In this document: one piece after another, positions 17,437 through 26,262 of the stretch
How the letters are laid out: every line of letters begins with the position of its first letter
Position numbering within the stretch: the first letter of the stretch is position 1
Assembly: GCA_021812705.1 (NCBI GenBank)
Contig: JAKAMT010000005.1
Coordinates: 1 to 44,887, forward strand
Source of the DNA: Bacteroidota bacterium
Lineage (GTDB): Bacteria; Bacteroidota; Ignavibacteria; Ignavibacteriales; Melioribacteraceae
Direction of reading: 5' to 3'
DNA length: 44,887 nucleotides
Made by a program: the position numbers and the translations under genes
Notes under the pieces: generated by a model
Told to the model about the DNA's origin: nothing
Databases searched by the model: none
Seen by the model: the letters and a program-made list of their open reading frames with translations, nothing else

Positions 17437-18657
17437 GTCGCGCTCCACACGAGCGCGTGGATTGAAACATTTTCTCTGCGTGTAAAATGCGTTGAGATGT
17501 GGTCGCGCTCCACACGAGCGCGTGGATTGAAACTGATCTATTACAACAAATTTACGCCCGGCAATCGTCGCGCTCCACACGAGCGCGTGGATTGAAACAT
17601 TTTCCACCCCCTTACACAATAGCAATTAAGATGTCGCGCTCCACACGAGCGCGTGGATTGAAACCTTGTTCGTTAAAGACAAGTTTGAAAATCAGTTTGT
17701 CGCGCTCCACACGAGCGCGTGGATTGAAACTTTATGTAAAGTATTTTTATTACCTGCGTTTTTGGGGTCGCGCTCCAAACGAGCGCGTGGATTGAAACTT
17801 CACCCTTACACAGACTACCCTTGCCGATCACACGTCGCGCTCCACACGAGCGCGTGGATTGAAACTTCGCATTTGAAAACATAAGTTTTTTGAGTTACGT
17901 CGCGCTCCACACGAGCGCGTGGATTGAAACTCTCTCTTCCGGCGTTGCTGCTTCTTCCATGAGAGTCGCGCTCCACACGAGCGCGTGGATTGAAACAATT
18001 TCGTCACAAAGCTTTTTACACTCAAATTCGGTCGCGCTCCACACGAGCGCGTGGATTGAAACCTGTAAAAGTTGAATATTGCGATAATGTCATCAAGTCG
18101 CGCTCCACACGAGCGCGTGGATTGAAACTAAACTTCCCTTCCATGCTTTTTATCATTTTGAGTCGCGCTCCACACGAGCGCGTGGATTGAAACTGAAATG
18201 AATGTCCTTTCAAACGGCGAACTATACGTCGCGCTCCACACGAGCGCGTGGATTGAAACAATTTCTTTATCGGGATTTTTGTATCCCTGCCCCCGTCGCG
18301 CTCCACACGAGCGCGTGGATTGAAACTCAATCGAACTTGGAGAAGATTACTTTTGTAGCGGTCGCGCTCCACACGAGCGCGTGGATTGAAACCCATATCA
18401 CACACCTTTAATTGTGTATTTGAATGGTCGCGCTCCACACGAGCGCGTGGATTGAAACTCTTTCTGCGAATTATTTTATGCCTACTGATTCAAGTCGCGC
18501 TCCACACGAGCGCGTGGATTGAAACCTTTGCTCCAAGTTCCAGTATCACTACTAAAATCGTCGCGCTCCACACGAGCGCGTGGATTGAAACTAATTACGC
18601 GTTTGTGATAAATAATTCCGGAAGCGTCGCGCTCCACACGAGCGCGTGGATTGTCCC
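17437..18657 (+). CRISPR. Type I-C CRISPR array: 19 repeats (32 bp) and 18 spacers (33-36 bp)
   Basis: Consensus GTCGCGCTCCACACGAGCGCGTGGATTGAAAC with CGCGCTC/GAGCGCG hairpin; repeats start at 17437, 17502, 17567, 17633, 17699, 17767, 17834, 17899, 17965, 18031, 18097, 18162, 18228, 18295, 18361, 18427, 18494, 18560, 18626; the last diverges after position 28. Confidence 0.99.
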
Positions 18658-18739
18658 GCTTGATTGTGTTGCCGAGATTTTAATCGATGGCAACACAGCG
18701 GGATCCCGCCAACTTCGAGAAAACATATAGCAGGCGGGA
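18654..18739. repeat. Double-hairpin / palindromic element abutting the terminal repeat
   Basis: TCCCGC-ttgat-TGTGTTGCC ... GGCAACACA-GCGGGA (18654-18703) followed directly by TCCCGCC ... GGCGGGA (18704-18739); central palindrome GCGGGATCCCGC. Confidence 0.7.
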
Positions 18740-18797
18740 AAACCTGATGCCATCAAAATTCTTCCCATCAACATAGTTCACTTTTTTCAGAAGCAGC

Positions 18798-18829
18798 GTC
18801 CCGCTCCACATGAACGCGTGAAGACTAAA
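18798..18829 (+). repeat. Decayed CRISPR repeat relic
   Basis: GTCCCGCTCCACATGAACGCGTG matches the first 23 nt of the repeat with 3 mismatches, then diverges. Confidence 0.75.
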
Positions 18830-18890
18830 TAGTAGAAAAAATTAATTCTTAGTGGATATATCTCTATTGTATTAGTTTCTTAAAATAAAA

Positions 18891-18914
18891 ACCCCGGCAG
18901 CAGCGTGCCGGGGT
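18891..18914 (-). terminator. Terminator for the ccm operon
   Basis: ACCCCGGCA-gcagcg-TGCCGGGGT; the minus-strand continuation is T-rich (TTTTATTTTA). Confidence 0.8.
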
Positions 18915-18926
18915 ATAGAAGTAATT

Positions 18927-21317
18927 TTATGCCAGCGATTCTTTTGACCTTCTGAACGCGGAGATGAAAAATCCTGCTACCATAACCACCACACCAATCC
19001 AAACCAGACTTATAAAGGGTTTAAGGCTGGCATCTATTGTCAAGGTTTCTTTTGGCTGCTTTAAGGTTTGTGCCGAGGATAATTTATTTATCTCTAAATT
19101 TACTTTGCCTGCTGCATCCATGCTGATTAATTTAACCGAAAGATCAGCCTCTTTTAATTCAACCGGGATGCGTTCCTGGTTACCGCCGGTATTTTTTAAT
19201 AAAGGTTCAATATTGTAAGATTTTCCGCCTGATTTTACAGTCAACTTTGCGCCTATCTGAAAATCTTTTCCGGCCATCATTGCGCTCTGAACTTCAGGAG
19301 GGAAATCGAATTGATTGAAAACGATCTCCGCATCTCCAAACTTTTGAGATTCCCCTTTTTGTATCGTGATGCTTGAGCCGGCGCCCGGTTCATTCCCCTC
19401 CGAATAGCTGACAGGTTCTATATAAAAATCTTTTGTAAACCCATTTAGAATATCCGGCTCTCTCATAAGACTGTTGTTGAAATCTGCTATGTACATAACC
19501 GGCGCAAGAGTACTGATACTGTTTCCATTTTTAATTTCAATATTCATTTTGTATTTCTTGCCATTCTCAAACGGTTCAATCCCTTTAAAAGTTACATCGT
19601 GGTTAAAGAGTTTAACGGTTTCACCTTTGACAAGCTCAACCTGTTTCTGTTGCGAATGCCCTCCGGTGGCCAGTGCGCCAACCAGAAAAAGAGAGATTCC
19701 AATATGCGCGATATAAGCGCCGATGAAAGATTTTCTTCCGCGGAAAATTTTGTAAGCTATAACGCTGTTTATAAGAAGCGCAAAAATTGCAGAGAATGCA
19801 AGGAGAATAAGTGACGGATTATAAACTCCGCCTGCAAAGATAATCAGTAGCGTTGCCAGGACCGAAATAATTACCGAATTCCTGGATTGTGCCCAAATAT
19901 CTTTTCCTTCCGTAGTTTTCCATTTTAGCAAAATGCTGAGCCCGTTGAGAAGGGTAATAATAATAGCAATCGGCAGATTTAATTCATTATAGAAACTTGT
20001 CTGAACCGTTTTACCGATAATAGGCGCCGAAGTGCCGACTAATATTATAATTGCGGAAGCGATCAGAGCAACAGAGCCTGTAAAAAGAGCCAGTTCTCTG
20101 GAAAGCACATTTTCTTCAAAAGTGAAATGCTGTGTCAGATATTTCCATCTGTATACTACTCCGCCGATTCCCAGTACAGTAAATACAAAAAGAAAAATTA
20201 TCAGGAACCAGTAGACTATCATTCCCGGTTCACCGAATGAATGCACTGATGCGTCGCCAAGAATTCCGCTTCGTGTTAAAAATGTGCTGTATATTACCAA
20301 GATATATGTGAGAACGCTTAGTATAAGATTCATTTTCACAAAGCGTCCGACACCGCCGTTTTCCTGAGCTTTCTTCTGGACAAGCAGAGTGTGAATAGAA
20401 GCAACGCCGACCAGCCATGGTACAAGAGATGAGTTTTCAACCGGATCCCAGCCCCAGTAACCTCCCCATCCCAAAACACCGTATGCCCAATAGCCGCCTA
20501 GCATAATTGCCAGTCCTAATACGCAAGTTCCTGTAAGAACCCATGGAAGAGCCTGAGTAACCCAATCTCTGTACTCGTTTTTTAATAATGCTGCAATTGC
20601 GAATGCGAATGGAACGGCCGACATGGCGAATCCGACAAAGAGAATAGGAGGATGAATCTGCATCCAAAAATTTTGAAGCAGCGGATTTAATCCCTTTCCT
20701 TGAATTATGAAATCACTAACCGCCACATTGCTTGAGACTAGCGCAGAATAAAGTTCTCTTCCCATCTGTACGAACTGTTTATTCGACTGGGGATCGCTGA
20801 AAATAAAATTTTGTATTGACGATAAAGATAAGAATGCAGGATTGATATTCTTCAATTCGATGAAATCATTTTCCATCCAAATGTAATTGAAAGGAGATTT
20901 AAGTAGAGGACTAACCATTACTAAAAGGGCAGCCAGCGACAATGAATAAACCATCATTACACGCTGTTCCAGGTCTCCCCTTTTGGAAGTATAGTCCTGA
21001 AGAATTAATCCGATCACAGCCGTAAAAAATGCCCACAGCAGGAAACTTCCTTCCTGACCTGCGTAGAAAGTAGAAATCAGAAGTCCAAGAGAAAGATCGC
21101 TGCCGCTGTAATTGTAAATATATTTATACTGATACTGGTGTGTTAAAATTGCATGCAGTAAAAGAGCGGACGATGCGATTACAAGAACCGACGCCGCATG
21201 AAAACCGATACGCGCCATCTTAAGTGTATTCTGATACCCTTTGAATGTAAAATAATACATTACTGCCGAGAACACTCCCGCAAGCAATGCCAGAGTGAGT
21301 AATATATTGCCGATCAT
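18927..21317 (-). CDS. ccmF: Cytochrome c-type biogenesis protein CcmF
   Basis: 796-aa membrane protein with WGGYWGWDPVENSSLVPWLVG (WWD motif), FLTRSGILGDASVHSFG. Confidence 0.93.
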   Translation of the reverse strand: MIGNILLTLALLAGVFSAVMYYFTFKGYQNTLKMARIGFHAASVLVIASSALLLHAILTHQYQYKYIYNYSGSDLSLGLLISTFYAGQEGSFLLWAFFTAVIGLILQDYTSKRGDLEQRVMMVYSLSLAALLVMVSPLLKSPFNYIWMENDFIELKNINPAFLSLSSIQNFIFSDPQSNKQFVQMGRELYSALVSSNVAVSDFIIQGKGLNPLLQNFWMQIHPPILFVGFAMSAVPFAFAIAALLKNEYRDWVTQALPWVLTGTCVLGLAIMLGGYWAYGVLGWGGYWGWDPVENSSLVPWLVGVASIHTLLVQKKAQENGGVGRFVKMNLILSVLTYILVIYSTFLTRSGILGDASVHSFGEPGMIVYWFLIIFLFVFTVLGIGGVVYRWKYLTQHFTFEENVLSRELALFTGSVALIASAIIILVGTSAPIIGKTVQTSFYNELNLPIAIIITLLNGLSILLKWKTTEGKDIWAQSRNSVIISVLATLLIIFAGGVYNPSLILLAFSAIFALLINSVIAYKIFRGRKSFIGAYIAHIGISLFLVGALATGGHSQQKQVELVKGETVKLFNHDVTFKGIEPFENGKKYKMNIEIKNGNSISTLAPVMYIADFNNSLMREPDILNGFTKDFYIEPVSYSEGNEPGAGSSITIQKGESQKFGDAEIVFNQFDFPPEVQSAMMAGKDFQIGAKLTVKSGGKSYNIEPLLKNTGGNQERIPVELKEADLSVKLISMDAAGKVNLEINKLSSAQTLKQPKETLTIDASLKPFISLVWIGVVVMVAGFFISAFRRSKESLA

Positions 21318-21341
21318 AAATTCTCCTGACTGCTAACTGTT

Positions 21342-21728
21342 TCAGCTAGCCTTTTGACCTGGTTGATCCTGATATTTCGAAGGACATTTTGTTAAGATAT
21401 CCGTTGCATGAAAATTACCATCTTTAAATTTACCGGTAACTACGATGCTTGTCGAGGACTCGAAATTATTTGGTATGGCACCGTGATAATAAACTTTCAT
21501 CTGATTACCATCGGTATCTTTCATGTAGAATGAGAAAAGATTGTTTGTTTTGTCTATCTCGTAATTCTTCTCTTTTACCCATGTACCGGTTGCTTTTACG
21601 GTTTTATCCGAGTTCATTATTTTTGAAAAACTCTGTTCGTATGAAACATTTGTCTGGGTAAAAAGGTAGATCATCACGGCGAGGAACACAACAATAATTC
21701 CTCCGCCGAACATATATTTATTTTTCAT
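21342..21728 (-). CDS. ccmE: Cytochrome c maturation heme chaperone CcmE (Cys-type)
   Basis: Single N-terminal TM, OB-like VYYHGAIPNNFESSTSIVVTGKF, C-terminal TKCPSKY. Confidence 0.88.
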   Translation of the reverse strand: MKNKYMFGGGIIVVFLAVMIYLFTQTNVSYEQSFSKIMNSDKTVKATGTWVKEKNYEIDKTNNLFSFYMKDTDGNQMKVYYHGAIPNNFESSTSIVVTGKFKDGNFHATDILTKCPSKYQDQPGQKAS

Positions 21729-21730
21729 CT

Positions 21731-21880
21731 TTATTTCTCCTTTAGTTCTTTTTCGATTGCTTTAAGCCGTTTGTCTGTATTGAGCAGAAAGAAAAATATG
21801 CCCGCCCAGATGACAAGCACAATAAATAAAACAATGTATATAGAATTTTTTTCGAAAAATCCGAGTAGTCCGCTTTCCAA
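21731..21880 (-). CDS. ccmD: CcmD-like small membrane protein (not in supplied ORF list)
   Basis: TTG-start 49-aa ORF MESGLLGFFEKNSIYIVLFIVLVIWAGIFFFLLNTDKRLKAIEKELKEK between ccmC and ccmE: one TM helix then charged helix. Confidence 0.7.
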   Translation of the reverse strand: MESGLLGFFEKNSIYIVLFIVLVIWAGIFFFLLNTDKRLKAIEKELKEK

Positions 21881-21892
21881 TATAACCTCAAT

Positions 21893-22657
21893 TTATTTTT
21901 TAGAAAGATTTTCTTGAATGATTATTGATTTCACCCTTAAAGTCCACATCCAGAAATACAGAATTGTAAATGCGGCAAGTGAAGTAAAAAATACCAAACG
22001 CATGCTTCCGTTCATTTTAAAATCCACCACGGGACTGGTGCCTGCCACTACTTTATTTGTGGTTGGGTCAATTTCAAGGGATCCGGGATGAAGCCCCATC
22101 ATTATCCTTGGCATTATAAAGATGAAAAACGGAACAGTAAGAAAAGCGATTATCGAGTACACAGCCGAAAGCCGGGCCCGTTTATCTTCGTTCTCAATTG
22201 CCGATCTCAACGCAAAAAGGGAGCCGTAGATGAGCAGTAGTATGAAGATGCTGGTTTCGCGGGGATCCCAATTCCAAAATGATCCCCAATTAAATTTTGC
22301 CCAGATGGATCCTGTTACTGTTGCAAGAATTGTAAACATCATTCCCAGCTGCAGAGCGGCCGCAGATCGGGAATCGTCATCCAGATTTTTATTCCGTAAA
22401 TATTTAATTCCATAAACCATCGCCATCAAAAATGCGAGAACGGAAAGCCAGGCTGTGGGCACATGGAAAAATATTATCTTCGCCTTCTCTTCAAGACCCG
22501 GGATTACCGGAAACTCCGTCCAGGAAGTTGGATGCTGGACTATAGGAAAAGAAATTCCCGTAATTATTACAAAGCACATAAGAACAAATAAAATAATTCT
22601 CCAGACCATGAGGGTTCTTTCTATTAAGTAGAATATTAATGAGATACTGCGACTCAA
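21893..22657 (-). CDS. ccmC: Heme exporter / cytochrome c biogenesis protein CcmC
   Basis: FFHVPTAWLSVLAF and WAKFNWGSFWNWDPRETSIFILLLIY (WWD domain). Confidence 0.93.
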   Translation of the reverse strand: MSRSISLIFYLIERTLMVWRIILFVLMCFVIITGISFPIVQHPTSWTEFPVIPGLEEKAKIIFFHVPTAWLSVLAFLMAMVYGIKYLRNKNLDDDSRSAAALQLGMMFTILATVTGSIWAKFNWGSFWNWDPRETSIFILLLIYGSLFALRSAIENEDKRARLSAVYSIIAFLTVPFFIFIMPRIMMGLHPGSLEIDPTTNKVVAGTSPVVDFKMNGSMRLVFFTSLAAFTILYFWMWTLRVKSIIIQENLSKK

Positions 22658-22812
22658 AAATAGGAAATTGAGTCTTGATATTCAAAGGATCAAAAAACCT
22701 CTTTAAATAAGAAATTTCAATTAAAAGAGATATTTTAGATCACAATTTTAGACTATTTTGAGAACAAATTAACACAGAATCCGTCTAACAAAACAAAAAT
22801 CATCGGAATAGC

Positions 22813-23907
22813 GTGCCCGGATCGAATCCAATAAAAAGATTGTTTGATCTCTATACAAGCGACTTGAGCTATCAAGAGATAGAACGACTTATTAAACAAG
22901 AAGCCGGTGAGGTATATGAATTTTTTGCCAAGGAGATACCAAAACCCGATAAGAACAAAAGCAAGCTTAGACGTGGATTAATTTTTGGAAGAAGTCTTTT
23001 CAATGCGTTCATTTTAAAACTCACTCCTGCCCGAAGAGTATTTTATCTTGCGGCGATACTCTTTTTTATAGTCGGATACTATGGTCCCAACAATGCTTAT
23101 CTCCTTCTCTCATTTATTATCCTTAACCTGCTAATCGCATTCGAACTTGCGGATAAACTTTCGGCCAAGGGGGAACTGGAAGTCGCTCAAAAAATTCAAT
23201 CCGTATTGATTCCAAAACACTCGCCAAAGATTTTTAATTATGAAGTAGCTTCTTATTACGAGCCCGCACGCGAAGTAGGAGGAGATTATTTCGATCTCAT
23301 TGAGACAAAAGAGAACGCTTTTCTTGTTGTGGGAGATATCTCCGGCAAAGGAATGGCTGCGGCATTGTATATGGTAAGAGCTCAGGCAATAATTCATATG
23401 CTCCTGGAAAATCTTTCGGCTGTTAAGGAGATCATAATTGATTTGAAGAAATATTTTTCCAAGAATTTGAAAAAAGAATATTTCTTAACACTCTCTATGG
23501 CCTCCATAGACAGAGAAGGAAGGGTAAAGATATGCAGAGCCGGACACATGCCCACCTTCTGGTACAAAAAACAGATTGACGACTTTGAGGTGATTTCTCC
23601 ATCTGGAATTGCAATAGGTTTGAACGACCGGGGCATATTCGAAAAGACACTGGAGGAAATTTCAATTCAGCCATCCGAGAATGATATTTTATTTTTTTTC
23701 ACAGACGGAATTTCGGAAGCGATGAATGAGCGTTTCCAGATGTTCGGCGAAGAAAGGATTAAACAAGTCATAAAAAAATATGCAGACAGGCCGGCAAGTG
23801 ATATAAGAGCCATGCTTTTAACCTCATTGTCGCTCTTTCGCGGCACCGCTGCGCAGAATGACGATCTTACTTTCGTTATCCTAAAAGCCGATCAATTTTC
23901 CTCATAA
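22813..23907 (+). CDS. PP2C-family (SpoIIE/RsbU-type) protein serine phosphatase
   Basis: VAQKIQSVLIPKHSPKIFNYEVASYYEPAREVGGDYFDLIE, VGDISGKGMAAALYM, FFFTDGISEAMN, NDDLTFVILK; GTG start. Confidence 0.93.
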   Translation: MPGSNPIKRLFDLYTSDLSYQEIERLIKQEAGEVYEFFAKEIPKPDKNKSKLRRGLIFGRSLFNAFILKLTPARRVFYLAAILFFIVGYYGPNNAYLLLSFIILNLLIAFELADKLSAKGELEVAQKIQSVLIPKHSPKIFNYEVASYYEPAREVGGDYFDLIETKENAFLVVGDISGKGMAAALYMVRAQAIIHMLLENLSAVKEIIIDLKKYFSKNLKKEYFLTLSMASIDREGRVKICRAGHMPTFWYKKQIDDFEVISPSGIAIGLNDRGIFEKTLEEISIQPSENDILFFFTDGISEAMNERFQMFGEERIKQVIKKYADRPASDIRAMLLTSLSLFRGTAAQNDDLTFVILKADQFSS

Positions 23908-25532
23908 ATTTTAAATTCATCATCTTCCGGGCGCAATTCATCATACATTCTTTTTAGCGAATTGTATGCAGTTTCATTTCCTCGCTGTGAAGCCTGCCTG
24001 TAGAGGCGTATTGCAATACCCTTGTTCTCTTTAACTCCGAATCCCTTTTCGTAACAGTAGCCGAGTGCCGTCTGTGCAAGCACCGAACCTTCGTTAGATA
24101 TTTGAGTAAGCGTTGAGATGTCTTCGGAAATATTTTTTGAACCCGGTTCAACAACATTAATGATCGCTATGCGGACCGCAGCTTCTTTGCTCCCCAGTTT
24201 TTGCGCCATGGACCAATATTCAACCGCCTTTGATTTATTTTTCTGAACAAGGGTACCGGTTGAATACAGCAAACCCATCTCTATCATAGATGGAATATGT
24301 TTTTTATCCACAGCTTTTTTAAGAAAATCCAGCGCCTGCTGATTTGAGATCTGGTTATCAAATCCGAGCGCAGATATTCCCGCCCATGCATACATTGCGT
24401 CCGGATCGCCTGCCGATACTCTTTCTTTGAGTTTATTAAAAAATTCTTTCGATTGCAGCAGTTCAAATAAATATTGGCCTGCTTTTAAAGAACCAAGCCT
24501 GTAAGCCCTCAGATAATTGAAGGCTGAAAGGACCAGATCTTTTTTAAAATTTACTCCGCCGGCATAAGCTCGCCCTGTAATTAAAATAGCCTCTGGACTT
24601 CCGCTTTCTGCGGCAAAGCCGAGTAATCCTAAAGCGCTCGAGTCTTTAGGCATTTTATCTGCGTTAAGATTATTAATTCCCAGATAATTTTTTAACTCAT
24701 CCGGTTTTTTCTTTACGATTTCATTAATAATATCCGAATCTTTTTCTTTTTTATTATTCTTTTCGAAATCATAAAAATCCAAATCCCAGTTTGGATCCAT
24801 CAATTGCGCGGCATCATCGGCGGGTTTAGTTAAATTTTGAATCTCCTTTTTGGAGAGGGAATCCTGCATTGGAGTAAATCCGCTTCTCAACAATTGCGCA
24901 ATTGCCTCTTTTGCCGGTTCGTATTTTCCTGCGGCTGCCAATTTGAAATAATGATATGCCTTATTCAAATCTCTATTGCGCAGAAGATTATCCGTATAAG
25001 ATAATCCAACCGCGAACTGAGCGTCGGGCAGACCGGAAGCCGCTGCAATTTTAAAATTCTGAAACGCTTCGAATGGATTCCAGGGAACACCGATGCCGTT
25101 ATAAAGCATTATACCGTAATTAAACCTAGCTGCGGCAAGATTCTGATCGACGGCTTTTCTTATCCAGTAAATTGCCTTGGCTGTATCTGCATCAAATCCG
25201 GTTGCGGTTAAATAACGGAGTCCAAGTTCGTGCTGTGCGAAAGGATCGTTTCTGTTTGCTTCTGTAACTAAGAGATAACCGGCGATAAGCGAATAGGATG
25301 GATATTTCGCCTTTATCAGCGGATATTTTCTTGAAAAATTTTCTCTGAATGCCTCGCTGCGAGTTGAATCCTGTGCATATAGAGGAGTGAGGTAGAAGAG
25401 TAAGGTGAAGAACAGGGTTAAGGTTAAGGTTAAGGTTAAGGTTGAGGTTAAGGTAAAGGTTGAGGTTAAGGTTGAGTGTATGGAGCGCAATTTTTTACCG
25501 TTTGTAATTGTAGGAATAATATAAATTTTCAA
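23892..25532 (-). CDS. Sel1-like (TPR) repeat protein
   Basis: Multiple AxxxLGxxYxxGxGVxxNxxxAxxxxxxAA repeats; Sec signal followed by PLYAQ. Confidence 0.9.
   Translation of the reverse strand: MKIYIIPTITNGKKLRSIHSTLTSTFTLTSTLTLTLTLTLFFTLLFYLTPLYAQDSTRSEAFRENFSRKYPLIKAKYPSYSLIAGYLLVTEANRNDPFAQHELGLRYLTATGFDADTAKAIYWIRKAVDQNLAAARFNYGIMLYNGIGVPWNPFEAFQNFKIAAASGLPDAQFAVGLSYTDNLLRNRDLNKAYHYFKLAAAGKYEPAKEAIAQLLRSGFTPMQDSLSKKEIQNLTKPADDAAQLMDPNWDLDFYDFEKNNKKEKDSDIINEIVKKKPDELKNYLGINNLNADKMPKDSSALGLLGFAAESGSPEAILITGRAYAGGVNFKKDLVLSAFNYLRAYRLGSLKAGQYLFELLQSKEFFNKLKERVSAGDPDAMYAWAGISALGFDNQISNQQALDFLKKAVDKKHIPSMIEMGLLYSTGTLVQKNKSKAVEYWSMAQKLGSKEAAVRIAIINVVEPGSKNISEDISTLTQISNEGSVLAQTALGYCYEKGFGVKENKGIAIRLYRQASQRGNETAYNSLKRMYDELRPEDDEFKIYEEN
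25416..25475. repeat. Tandem hexanucleotide repeat (GGTTRA)x10
   Basis: Ten consecutive 6-bp units GGTTAA/GGTTGA (one GGTAAA), inside the 5' end of the Sel1-like gene. Confidence 0.97.
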
Positions 25533-25595
25533 TTCTGGTGTTATACAGCAAAAGCAGGAGAGAGTTTCTTGAGCTGGAACGAATTCTAAGCGAGA

Positions 25596-26090
25596 TCAGA
25601 TCAGCCACTTTTTTAATATAAAATAATTTTTGCCGTCGTTGGAGAAATAGTCCATTTCGTCCATCAACTGTTTAATGATAAATAAACCCATTCCGCTCTC
25701 AGGCAAATTTTCTATATCAGCAGGATCAAAATCGAGATTTTTTACAGTTAAATTTTTGCGCGGTTGTCCTGAATCTACGATTTCGATCTCCAAAAAATTA
25801 TTTTTTTTGCGGATGTTTATCTCTATGCTTTTGGTTGAATCTCCTGCGTACGAATGCTTAATTACATTGTTTAAAGCCTCCGTTAAACAAATTTCAACCG
25901 CATTGCAGAGATGTTCCTCGAACCTGTTTTCCGTAAGGTATTCTCTTATTTCACGGTTTACCTGGATAACATTTCCGTATTCGCTCGAAATTTTAAAATT
26001 CTGCTCTTTCAATAACCGCCCTACGATTTGCAAATCAAAATATAAAAAAGAGAGCGTAAAGACCAAAGTGTATAATCCTGGAAAGGACAA
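25596..26090 (-). CDS. Anti-sigma regulatory factor-type (RsbW-like HATPase) protein; true start may be further downstream
   Basis: CLTEALNNVIKHSYAG, EIEIVDSGQP, ESGMGLFIIKQLMDEMDY. Confidence 0.88.
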   Translation of the reverse strand: MSFPGLYTLVFTLSFLYFDLQIVGRLLKEQNFKISSEYGNVIQVNREIREYLTENRFEEHLCNAVEICLTEALNNVIKHSYAGDSTKSIEINIRKKNNFLEIEIVDSGQPRKNLTVKNLDFDPADIENLPESGMGLFIIKQLMDEMDYFSNDGKNYFILKKWLI

Positions 26091-26211
26091 AATTTTGGAT
26101 GGATTGCCTTAATTATTTATTCAAATCTGCTTCAGGGCAGACAAAATTATTTCAAATATGTCCCTGCCCCGAGAAAACGGTTAGAAAAGTGCGGTGTTGT
26201 GATTTCTAAAA

Positions 26212-26237
26212 AAGGCGGTAACTAGAGTTGCCGCCTT
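26212..26237 (-). terminator. Terminator downstream of the 26263..26457 gene
   Basis: AAGGCGGTAAC-taga-GTTGCCGCCTT with minus-strand T-run. Confidence 0.75.
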
Positions 26238-26262
26238 CTCAAAACAGATACGGAAATCTATA

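Noticed and set aside
17266-18730. Many 60-140 aa ORFs on both strands with repeated VALHTSAWIET, SRSTRARGLK or FNPRARVERD motifs
   Set aside because: They are translations of the CRISPR repeats, a known source of spurious protein annotations, not real coding sequences
20230-20667. Small minus-strand ORFs inside ccmF (20230..20418 and 20437..20667)
   Set aside because: Alternate-frame ORFs within a continuous full-length CcmF; no frameshift evidence
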